Shown: in pieces, positions 1 to 6,720 of the stretch
Numbering within the stretch: the stretch's first letter is position 1
Layout: the number at the start of each line of letters is the position of its first letter
DNA from: DASZMJ01 sp035551935
GTDB lineage: Bacteria; Planctomycetota; Planctomycetia; Isosphaerales; Isosphaeraceae
Reading direction: 5' to 3'
DNA length: 16,709 nucleotides
Assembly (NCBI GenBank): GCA_035551935.1
Contig: DASZMJ010000487.1
Coordinates: forward strand, 1-16,709
Translations under genes and position numbers: made by a program
The notes under the pieces: generated by a model
What the model was told of the DNA's origin: nothing
The model's database searches: none
The model's input: only the letters and a program-made list of their open reading frames with translations

Positions 1-68
1 CGCGCCCCGCGTGCCGTCCGCCCGAACCAACCGCGCGGTGTGGCGTCGCGGACGGCACGCGGGGCGCG
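1..68. repeat. 21-bp perfect inverted repeat (hairpin) downstream of selB
   Basis: Positions 1-21 are the exact reverse complement of 48-68, with a 26-nt loop between them. The repeat lies only 4 bases past the selB stop codon and reaches the window edge, so it may extend further. In an RNA made from the minus strand it would form a very stable GC hairpin directly after selB. That fits a transcription terminator or 3'-end stabiliser. No T-tract is visible inside the window, so an intrinsic terminator is not proven. It could also be an interspersed palindromic repeat. Confidence 0.7.
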
Positions 69-72
69 CCTG

Positions 73-2019
73 CTACGGGGGAGAGGGAGAGATTTCGGCG
101 GCGGGGCCGAGGCGGCGGAGGTCGCCGTCGCGGAGGGTGAGGCCGAGGCGGTCGAGGTATTCGCCGAGGGGGACGGCGTACTTGCGGGTGGTGCCGAGGA
201 GGTCGCGGAGCTCGGCCATCGTGATCGCGGAGCCGTCGGACAGGCGGGCGACGACGAGGCGGCGGAGCTCGGCGTCGGCCTCGGCGTCGAGGTAGAGGCG
301 GTGGCCGACCTCGACGATCGTTTCTTCCTCGATGAGGAGGGCCAATAACTCGGGGAGGGCGGGGGCGCGGGGGCCGGCGAGGGCGGTCAAGTCGGCGAAG
401 TCGGGGGGGCTGAGGCCGCCGGCGCGGAGGGCAGCGGCGAGGTCGTCCTTGAGCCGGCGCTCGGCCTGGCTGAGCTTGGGGCCGTGCCCCTTCAAGGCGA
501 CGGCGCGGGCGTCGCCGACGACGAGGCCGCGGCCTTTGAGGCGGTCGAGCAAGGCGGCGATGAGGGCGTCGCTGTCGAGGTCGGGCAGCTCGGCGGCGAG
601 GTGGTCGCGGCGGACCAGGCTGGCCCGGGGCTTCGCCTCGTGGAGCCGTCCGAGTGCGCGCGCGACGCGGTCCTCGAGCCCCTCGGCGACCTCCCGGAGC
701 ACCCGGGCCGTCCGTCGCGGCCCGATCGCCAGCTCGACCAGGCTCCCGTCGCCTTCGAGTCGCGCCAACGCCGATTCGACGGCAACGACGGGCAGGCCGG
801 TGTCGCGGCTCAGGGTCGACTCGGTCCAGGGCCTCAAACCCTGGAAGGCCAACGCGGCGCCGACGCGGGTCGCCGGGTCGGGGGAGCGGAGGCGGTCGAG
901 GCGGTCGATGGCGTCGCGGTCGCGGCGGCGGAGGCGGCGGGCGACGGGCTGGAGGACCCGGCCGCCGCCGAGGGTCGCGGGGGGACTCTCGGAACGGAGC
1001 ACGAACGGCTCGCCCGCCACGGCCACGACCGGCTCGGCCGTCAGCAATTGCCCGATCACCGGGCCATCCTGCCCCATTTCGGCGCGGTCGAGCAGGGAGA
1101 GCGTCGCCGTGACCTCGGCCGTCCCGAGGTGGAGTCGATAGCGCCCGCGGTGCCGGAGCGGGTAAGGCGCCTCGCGCGCGGGACGGACCTCGACGGAGAG
1201 GGCACGCGTCGGTTCGAGATAGCCCGTCGCCGCCAGCTCGTGGCCGCGACGAATCTCGTCGTGGTGGACGCCCGCCAGGTTGATCGCCGCGCGGGCGCCG
1301 CGGCCGATGGCGTCGACGGGGCGGTCGTGGCGGTGCAGGCCGCGGACCCGCACGGCGCGGCCGTCGGGGAGCTGGCGGAGCTCGTCGCCGACGGCGACCC
1401 GCCCCGACGCGACCGTGCCGGTGACGACCGTGCCGTGGCCGGCGACGGTGAAGGCCCGGTCGATCGCCATCCGGAACGCCCCAGGGTCGTCGCGCGGCGG
1501 GGCCGAGGCCGCGAGCCGGCCCAGCGCCGCCTTCAATTCCTCGATGCCCGAGCCGGTTGCGGCCGAGGTCCGGACGACCTCGGCTCCCTCCAAGAAGCTG
1601 CCGGCGACCAGCGTTCGGACCTCCTCCTCGACCAGGTCGAGCCACGCCGGGTCGGCCAGGTCGCACTTGGTCAACGCGACGACCCCGCCGGCGAGGCCCA
1701 GCAATCGGAGGATTTCCAGATGTTCACGGGTCTGGGGCATGACCGAGTCGTCGGCGGCGACGACCAGGAGCGCCAGATCCAGGCCGGTGGCGCCGGCGAG
1801 CATGTTGCGGATGAACCGCTCGTGGCCGGGCACGTCGACCAGCGCCAGGCGGATGTTGCCCAAATCCAACGCGGCGAAGCCTAGATCGATAGTAATGCCG
1901 CGCTGTTTCTCGGCCGGGAGCCGGTCGGTGTCGACGCCGGTCAAGGCGCGGACGAGGGCCGTCTTGCCGTGGTCGATGTGGCCGGCGGTGCCGAGGACGA
2001 GGTCGCGGGGTTTGGTCAT
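73..2019 (-). CDS. selB: Selenocysteine-specific translation elongation factor SelB
   Basis: SelB is the EF-Tu-like GTPase that carries Sec-tRNA(Sec) to the ribosome at UGA codons marked by a SECIS hairpin. The 648-residue protein has all the translational GTPase motifs: GHIDHGKT at 13-20, RGITIDLGF at 40-48, DVPGH at 62-66 and TKCD at 117-120. Beta-barrel domains follow to about residue 355, including AGHGTVVTGTV. The C-terminal ~280 residues are helical and basic, as expected for the winged-helix SECIS-binding region. The length is close to known bacterial SelB (a little over 600 aa), and the run to TAG at 73 looks complete. The ATG at 2017-2019 directly precedes the conserved VLGTAGHIDHGK start, so it is the natural start. 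No clear Shine-Dalgarno sequence is seen. It is transcribed away from the exopolysaccharide genes. No selA, selD or tRNA-Sec gene is visible here, although any of them could lie beyond the left edge. Confidence 0.95.
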   Translation of the reverse strand: MTKPRDLVLGTAGHIDHGKTALVRALTGVDTDRLPAEKQRGITIDLGFAALDLGNIRLALVDVPGHERFIRNMLAGATGLDLALLVVAADDSVMPQTREHLEILRLLGLAGGVVALTKCDLADPAWLDLVEEEVRTLVAGSFLEGAEVVRTSAATGSGIEELKAALGRLAASAPPRDDPGAFRMAIDRAFTVAGHGTVVTGTVASGRVAVGDELRQLPDGRAVRVRGLHRHDRPVDAIGRGARAAINLAGVHHDEIRRGHELAATGYLEPTRALSVEVRPAREAPYPLRHRGRYRLHLGTAEVTATLSLLDRAEMGQDGPVIGQLLTAEPVVAVAGEPFVLRSESPPATLGGGRVLQPVARRLRRRDRDAIDRLDRLRSPDPATRVGAALAFQGLRPWTESTLSRDTGLPVVAVESALARLEGDGSLVELAIGPRRTARVLREVAEGLEDRVARALGRLHEAKPRASLVRRDHLAAELPDLDSDALIAALLDRLKGRGLVVGDARAVALKGHGPKLSQAERRLKDDLAAALRAGGLSPPDFADLTALAGPRAPALPELLALLIEEETIVEVGHRLYLDAEADAELRRLVVARLSDGSAITMAELRDLLGTTRKYAVPLGEYLDRLGLTLRDGDLRRLGPAAEISPSPP

Positions 2020-2107
2020 GGCGCGGGTTTTGCTTTATGGGCGAGCCGTCCGCGGGTCGTCCCCAAGTGTAACCGGGGTCGTGCCGTTTGGCGACCGCCC
2101 GCGTCGC

Positions 2108-2150
2108 GGCCGGCCCCTTCGAGAGGCTCCCGAAGGGCCCCTTTCCGGCC
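2108..2150. repeat. Compound inverted repeat upstream of selB
   Basis: An outer 6-bp stem (GGCCGG at 2108-2113 with CCGGCC at 2145-2150) encloses a 7-bp stem (CCCTTCG at 2115-2121 with CGAAGGG at 2131-2137). If selB is transcribed from further upstream, this would fold in its leader about 90-130 nt before the start codon. The function is unknown. It may be a worn interspersed repeat. Confidence 0.4.
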
Positions 2151-2311
2151 ACGCCACAACGGATCAGCAGGATGACGAACGTCGGCGCGGCGCGGCGCGG
2201 CCCTGGGCCGCCGGACGATGCCGCGCGCCCGAGACTAAGCACCGGATTGATAAGACTTTATGAACGAACGATGGGGAATGAACGAGCGGGCCGACGGCGG
2301 CGGAATCCGAC

Positions 2312-2340
2312 TTGACCGCGGTGGCCGGTCGCCGCATACT
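2312..2340 (+). promoter_or_regulatory. Candidate sigma-70-type promoter for the exopolysaccharide block
   Basis: TTGACC at 2312-2317 and CATACT at 2335-2340 are separated by exactly 17 bp. They match the TTGACA/TATAAT consensus at 5/6 and 4/6 positions. This is the best-spaced promoter-like pair I found in the 616-bp gap. It would give a leader of nearly 300 nt before the wecA-like start. The assignment rests on sequence only, and planctomycete promoter consensus is poorly known. Confidence 0.4.
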
Positions 2341-2547
2341 AGGCCCGACGGAACGGATCGCTCGGGCCTTGCACCAGGGACGCCAGCACCGGGGGTGGTC
2401 GGACTCGTCAGCCCGCCCGCCGCCCCGCCTCGCGTCGCCTCCCTGCACGGCCCGTCCCGGAGGAGAGGGGGGCCCGCGACGGCCCCCGCAGCCCGATCGT
2501 CGTCGGATCTGATCCGCGGCGTCACGCCCGATCGCGCGGCGCCGTAA

Positions 2548-2608
2548 GCAATCGGGGCGACCCGAGCCGTGGCGCGACTGCGCCGCGGTCGACTTCCCCC
2601 CCGATTGC
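2548..2608 (+). promoter_or_regulatory. Structured leader with two mutually exclusive stems before the wecA-like gene
   Basis: GCAATCGGGG at 2548-2557 is the exact reverse complement of CCCCGATTGC at 2599-2608. Between them lies a hairpin, GGCGC at 2571-2575 with GCGCC at 2580-2584 and a GACT loop. The 5' arm can instead pair locally: TCGGG at 2552-2556 with CCCGA at 2561-2565, closing a GCGA (GNRA-type) tetraloop. The two folds cannot coexist. The element ends 27 nt before the start codon, so it could act as a leader switch, but no ligand or regulator is evident. Confidence 0.35.
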
Positions 2609-2635
2609 CAAGAGGCCGATGGGACCCTTCGTGCG

Positions 2636-4366
2636 ATGATCTCCAACGCGTTCCTCCTGGTCTTCGCCATCGCCTTCATGGGGTGCGTCCTGAGCACCCC
2701 CCTGGTGACGCGGATCGCGGCCTGGGCCGGGGCGATCGACCACCCGGACCAGTTCCGCCGGATCCACAAGGGGGCGACGCCGCGGCTGGGGGGCCTGGGC
2801 GTGGCCACCGGGCTGGCCGTGAGCGTCCTGCCGGTGGTCTTCGGCGGCTTCGCCCGGAGCTGGCCCGGCGCCGGCGACTGGTGGTCGCGGCAGTGGTCGA
2901 TCATGCTCGCCAGCCTGATCGTCCTGGCCGTCGGTGCCGTCGACGACGCCCGCGGGCTGCGGCCCCGCGTCAAGCTGCTGGGCCAGTCCGCCGCCGTGCT
3001 CGTGCTGATCCTCGGCGGCATCCGGATCACCAAGATCACGCTGCTGGGCATCGGCTTCAACCTCAGCTACCCGATCCACCTGCCCGTGCCGGGCACGGGC
3101 CTGGTGCTGTCGCTGGACCTCCTCAGCGCCGCGGTGACGCTGCTCTGGTTCCTCGGATGTATGAACATCTGGAACCTCATCGACGGCATGGACGGCCTCG
3201 CCTCGGGGGTCGGCCTGCTGGTCAGCGGCACGCTCATGCTGGTGGCGATCTACCAGAACAACCCCGCCTCGGCCTTGCTGGCGGCGGCGCTGGCCGGCTC
3301 GCTGGCCGGCTTCCTGCTCTACAACTGGCACCCGGCGGTGATCTTCCTGGGGGACAGCGGCAGCCTGCTGATCGGCCTGTTGCTGGGCATCATCGGCGTG
3401 CAGGACTCGCTGAAGGGGACGGTGGGCGTCACGATCCTCTTCCCGATCCTGGCGATGGGCCTGCCGATCTCCGACACCGCGATGGCGATCTTCCGGCGCT
3501 GGGTGCGCAACCTGCCGCTGAGCTCGGCCGACCGGCGGCACATCCACCACCTGCTGATCGGCCTGGGCCTGCGGCCCTGGCAGGCGGCGCTGTTGCTCTA
3601 CTGCTTCTCGGGCTTCCTCTGCGGGGCGGTGCTCCTGGGGGTGGCCTGGGGCAACGAGTTCCTGGCGCTGTTGCTGGGCCTGGGCGGCTGCCTGGCGTTC
3701 CTGCTGATCCTGACCAGCCGTCGCGACGAGCTGGCGACGCTCTGGGCCGAACTCCGCGGCCGGATGGCGCGGGGCCGGCAGGAGCGGGCGGCGGCCAAGG
3801 TGACGTGGGAGACGATCCAGCGGATCGAGCTCTGCGAGGACCCCGAGGCGATCTGGGCGCTGTTGCTGGGCGCGGCCGACGAGCTCGGCTGCGACGTGCT
3901 GCGGGTCTCGTGCTACCGCGGCGGCAAGGCGGTCTTCCACCACGCCAGCGACCTGGCCGAGGCCCCCGATTCGTGGGGCCCGGTGTCGGGGCCCTCGGCG
4001 ACATTCCGACTCTCCAGTGGTCAGGACCTGCTCCTGGCCGTCGCCCTGCACCAGGCGCCCGACTCGCCGCTGGCGGCCGACATCGCCTTCCGGTTCCTCC
4101 AGCGACTGGCGCTGGCGACGGCCGAACGGCTGGAGCGCATCCTGGCGGCGAGGCCGGTCGTCGAGCCCGTGCCGGCCCCCTCGCCTGCGGACGAGGGGTT
4201 CGCCGTCGCCCCCGCGACGGCGCCGCGCGGGGCCGAGCCGCAGCCGGCGCTGGCGGTCGACGGGACCGGGCCCGACGCCGTCGCGCGGGAGTCGCTCGGC
4301 TGGCTCCGCTGGCTCGGCCTCGGCGGGACGCCGGTGGCCACGCCCCCCCGGCTCGGGGAGGAATAG
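2636..4366 (+). CDS. WecA/TagO-type polyprenyl-phosphate sugar-1-phosphate transferase with C-terminal cytoplasmic extension
   Basis: This integral membrane enzyme family moves a sugar-1-phosphate, often GlcNAc-1-P, from a UDP-sugar to undecaprenyl phosphate, the first step of a polysaccharide repeat unit. The 576-aa protein has the family marks: HPDQFRRIHKGATPRLGG near 36-53, VDD at 102-104, NLIDGMDGLA at 180-189, FLGDSGS at 237-243 and the HIHH loop at 302-305. About ten or eleven hydrophobic segments cover residues 1-360. Typical family members end near there. This one continues for ~210 soluble residues: a basic helical linker, an alpha/beta region at about 395-505 that loosely resembles a GAF fold, and a Pro/Ala-rich tail. 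The Wzz/kinase gene follows after 48 bp, which supports a role in starting exopolysaccharide. The sugar specificity cannot be told from the sequence. The ATG at 2636 lacks a strong ribosome site but directly precedes the first membrane segment. Confidence 0.9.
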   Translation: MISNAFLLVFAIAFMGCVLSTPLVTRIAAWAGAIDHPDQFRRIHKGATPRLGGLGVATGLAVSVLPVVFGGFARSWPGAGDWWSRQWSIMLASLIVLAVGAVDDARGLRPRVKLLGQSAAVLVLILGGIRITKITLLGIGFNLSYPIHLPVPGTGLVLSLDLLSAAVTLLWFLGCMNIWNLIDGMDGLASGVGLLVSGTLMLVAIYQNNPASALLAAALAGSLAGFLLYNWHPAVIFLGDSGSLLIGLLLGIIGVQDSLKGTVGVTILFPILAMGLPISDTAMAIFRRWVRNLPLSSADRRHIHHLLIGLGLRPWQAALLLYCFSGFLCGAVLLGVAWGNEFLALLLGLGGCLAFLLILTSRRDELATLWAELRGRMARGRQERAAAKVTWETIQRIELCEDPEAIWALLLGAADELGCDVLRVSCYRGGKAVFHHASDLAEAPDSWGPVSGPSATFRLSSGQDLLLAVALHQAPDSPLAADIAFRFLQRLALATAERLERILAARPVVEPVPAPSPADEGFAVAPATAPRGAEPQPALAVDGTGPDAVARESLGWLRWLGLGGTPVATPPRLGEE

Positions 4367-4370
4367 GATC

Positions 4371-4389
4371 GCCCCGCCCGGCGCGGGGC
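4371..4389 (+). repeat. Short GC hairpin between the transferase and Wzz/kinase genes
   Basis: GCCCCGC at 4371-4377 pairs perfectly with GCGGGGC at 4383-4389 around a 5-nt loop, starting 4 bases after the upstream stop codon. There is no T-tract, and the next ribosome site begins about 8 nt later. It is more likely an intercistronic RNA structure that tunes read-through or mRNA ends than a full terminator. Confidence 0.45.
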
Positions 4390-4396
4390 CGGCTCC

Positions 4397-4404
4397 AGGG
4401 AGGG
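4397..4404 (+). promoter_or_regulatory. Strong ribosome binding site fixing the Wzz/kinase start
   Basis: AGGGAGGG lies 10 nt before the ATG at 4415. It is close to the anti-Shine-Dalgarno complement and supports this start over later in-frame codons. Confidence 0.7.
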
Positions 4405-4414
4405 TCGAGATCCG

Positions 4415-6691
4415 ATGGAACGGAACATCCAGCCCCAAGCCTACGCCCGGCCCGTCACGCCGACGACCCCGACCCAGGCCCCGTCCCAGTACCTCCGCGC
4501 CGCCCCGCTGACCCTGCCGCACTCGGCGCCGGCGAAGTCGACCGGCGACTACCTGCGGGCCTTGCGGCGGCGGGCCTGGCTGGCCCTGGCCGTCGCCCTG
4601 GCCGTCGCCGGGCCGGGCGCCGCGTGGGTCGCCAAGCGGCCGGCGATCTACCAGGCCACCGCCCAGATCCAGATCGACCCGCCCGAGTTCGACCCGATCC
4701 TGCCGACCCTGTTGCCCAACGGCGACGTCGGTCGCCGCGACCCCTCGGCCATCGAGCGTTACGTCCCCAACCACCTCAACTGGCTCAAGGGTCGCCGCCT
4801 GGCCGAGCGCGTCGTCAGCGGCCCGCTGTTCCGCCGCGAGGGCGCCGGCGGCGACCCGTCGCAAGAAGTCCTGGCCAACCTCACGACCCGCAACCTGCCC
4901 CAGACCTCCGTCTTCGACGTCTACCTCGAAGGCACCGACCCCGCCCGCACCGCCGGCCTGCTCAACGAGATGGTCCGCACCTTCGCCGACGATGTCAACG
5001 ACGAGAGCGTCGCCGCGCTGGAGAAGTCGCGCGAGTACGCCAAGGCCAGCCTCGACAAATATGATAAAGAACTTGAGAACGTGGACAAGGACATCCGCGA
5101 CATCCTCCAGAAGTCGCCGCTGATGGTCTCGTACAACGGCAAGAGCCTGCTGGAGGCCCGCTACGGCGCCCTGATGACGATGCTGATGGAGAAGCGGATC
5201 CGCCACGAGGACATCAAGCACCAGCGGGCCGTCGCCGATCTGTACCCGGTCGTCAAGGGGCAGGCCGCCGCACCGACGCCGGTGCAGCAGCGGATCGCCA
5301 AGCTCCAGGAGGAGCGGGCGTTCTGGAAGGCCCGGCTCGCCAAGGTCCGGTCGCTGCTCCGCGACCCCGGCGCCGACCTGACGGGCAACTACGTCGCCGA
5401 GCAGCTCCGCGAGACCGAGGCCGACCTCAATGCCGAGCTCGCCAAGGTGCCCCGCGAGCGCCCGATGCCCGACCGCGGCGCGATCGCGCTGGGTCAGTCG
5501 CGCGAGGAGATCTACAAGCTCGAACGCGAGGTCGGCGGCCTGCTCGACGAGCTCCGCAGGTCGATGCCGACGTTCCAGGAGTACACGGCGCTGGTCAAGT
5601 CGCGCGAGCAGAAGGCCGAGAGCATCGCCCAGATGCAGCGCAACCTCGGCAAGTTCCAGCTGCTCCTGGAGACGCAGAACAAGCCGGTCAAGATCCTCCT
5701 GGAGGCCACCGAGCCGACGGCGCCGATCAAGCCGAGCCGGGGGCTCTACATGGCCCTGATCGCCGTCGCGGGCCTGGCCCTGGGGGCGGCCCTGGTCTGC
5801 CTGCTGGAGCACCTCGACCACTCGGTCAAGGTGCCCGAGCAGCTCAGCGCCGGCCTGGCCCTGCCCTTGTTCGGGGTCGTGCCCCGGATGCGACGGCTGG
5901 CGCACTGGCATCGCGGCGGCCACCTCTGGACGGCCGCGGCGCCGACCTCGCTGGAGGCCGACGCCTACCGCAACATCCGCGCCAGCCTGCTCGGCCTCGA
6001 CGGCCCCGACGGCGATCCGCCGGTCACGTTGCTCGTCACCAGCGCCAAGGCCGGCGAGGGCAAGAGCACCACCGCGCTCAACCTCGCCGCCACCTGCGCC
6101 CGCGCCGGCGAGCGGACGCTCTTGCTCGACGTCGACCTCCGCCGCCCCAGCCTCGCGAACGTCTTCGACGACGACGAGGCCGACCGCCCGGGGCTGGTCG
6201 ACGTCCTGCGCGGGGACCTCTCCTGGCAGCGGACGGTCGTCCGGACCGACCAGCCGAACCTCGACTTCCTGCCCACCGGCGCCACCGAGGGGGTGCCGAT
6301 CGAAGTGCTCGGCACGCTCGAGATGCGGCAGCTCCTGCGTGCCGTCGCCGGCCATTACGACCGCGTCGTCCTCGACGGGCCGGCGGTCCTCGGCCTGGCC
6401 GACTGCCGGATGCTCGGCCGGATGGTCGACGCCGCCTTGCTGGTCGTCCGCTCCGGCGCGCACGGCCTGCGACCGTTGCAGCGGGCGCGGGCGATGCTCG
6501 AGCAGTCGCGGGTCCCGCTGGCCGGGGTCATCTTCAACGGCCTGGCCGACGACTATCAGAACTGGTCGAGCTACGGCACGCCCGGCTACGCCGCCCCGAC
6601 GACCAAGGTCGGCCGGCCGGTGTCGGGCATGGGCACGGACGACGCCGGGGGCCCGGTCGCCGTCGCGGCGGCCGTGGCGCTGGGCGCCTGA
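4415..6691 (+). CDS. Wzz-type polysaccharide co-polymerase fused to a BY-kinase (Wzc/ExoP-like)
   Basis: This inner-membrane protein family sets exopolysaccharide chain length and phosphorylates itself on tyrosine. The 758-aa protein has a short Pro-rich cytoplasmic N-terminus, a transmembrane helix near 52-72, a periplasmic region with long predicted coiled coils (about 200-440), a Pro-rich PIKPSRG motif, and a second transmembrane helix near 443-465. A cytoplasmic P-loop domain follows: Walker A AKAGEGKST with K550, Walker A' LLDVDLRRP with D572/D574, and Walker B VVLDGP with D654. The C-terminal tyrosine cluster is weak: only Y714, Y720 and Y725 lie near the end, followed by 33 residues without tyrosine, so autophosphorylation may be reduced or of another pattern. 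It sits between the initiating transferase and the polymerase, as in Wzx/Wzy-type loci. A run of A/T-ending codons at 5057-5074 is out of character with the rest of the gene. Confidence 0.93.
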   Translation: MERNIQPQAYARPVTPTTPTQAPSQYLRAAPLTLPHSAPAKSTGDYLRALRRRAWLALAVALAVAGPGAAWVAKRPAIYQATAQIQIDPPEFDPILPTLLPNGDVGRRDPSAIERYVPNHLNWLKGRRLAERVVSGPLFRREGAGGDPSQEVLANLTTRNLPQTSVFDVYLEGTDPARTAGLLNEMVRTFADDVNDESVAALEKSREYAKASLDKYDKELENVDKDIRDILQKSPLMVSYNGKSLLEARYGALMTMLMEKRIRHEDIKHQRAVADLYPVVKGQAAAPTPVQQRIAKLQEERAFWKARLAKVRSLLRDPGADLTGNYVAEQLRETEADLNAELAKVPRERPMPDRGAIALGQSREEIYKLEREVGGLLDELRRSMPTFQEYTALVKSREQKAESIAQMQRNLGKFQLLLETQNKPVKILLEATEPTAPIKPSRGLYMALIAVAGLALGAALVCLLEHLDHSVKVPEQLSAGLALPLFGVVPRMRRLAHWHRGGHLWTAAAPTSLEADAYRNIRASLLGLDGPDGDPPVTLLVTSAKAGEGKSTTALNLAATCARAGERTLLLDVDLRRPSLANVFDDDEADRPGLVDVLRGDLSWQRTVVRTDQPNLDFLPTGATEGVPIEVLGTLEMRQLLRAVAGHYDRVVLDGPAVLGLADCRMLGRMVDAALLVVRSGAHGLRPLQRARAMLEQSRVPLAGVIFNGLADDYQNWSSYGTPGYAAPTTKVGRPVSGMGTDDAGGPVAVAAAVALGA

Positions 6692-6708
6692 GTCGATCGG
6701 AACGAGCC

Positions 6709-6713
6709 GGAGG
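6709..6713 (+). promoter_or_regulatory. Ribosome binding site supporting a TTG start
   Basis: GGAGG lies 7 nt upstream of TTG at 6721 and 17 nt after the preceding stop codon. The ideal sequence and spacing, with no ATG or GTG nearby at the protein's natural N-terminus, decide for the TTG start. Confidence 0.75.
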
Positions 6714-6720
6714 CGAATCG

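Larger units (their letters stand above)
2020..2635. other. Divergent intergenic region between selB and the wecA-like gene
   Basis: This 616-bp gap separates minus-strand selB from the plus-strand exopolysaccharide genes. I see no convincing protein gene or tRNA in it. It holds a compound hairpin at 2108-2150 upstream of selB, a sigma-70-like promoter candidate for the plus strand at 2312-2340, and a leader with two competing stem-loops at 2548-2608. The open frames crossing it have arginine- and proline-rich translations typical of GC-rich non-coding frames. I could not identify a clear selB promoter on the minus strand. Confidence 0.7.

Noticed and set aside
484..1884. A 466-codon plus-strand open frame opposite selB
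   Set aside because: Low-complexity translation without motifs; SelB on the other strand is unmistakable.
2020..2635. Possible tRNA-Sec next to selB
   Set aside because: I found no T-loop (GGTTCRA-like) with matching acceptor arms on either strand.
2522..6463. A 1313-codon open frame on the minus strand opposite the transferase and Wzz/kinase genes
   Set aside because: Its translation is rich in Q, H, D, R and G without family motifs, as expected for the antisense of GC-ending codons. The plus-strand genes under it carry clear catalytic motifs.
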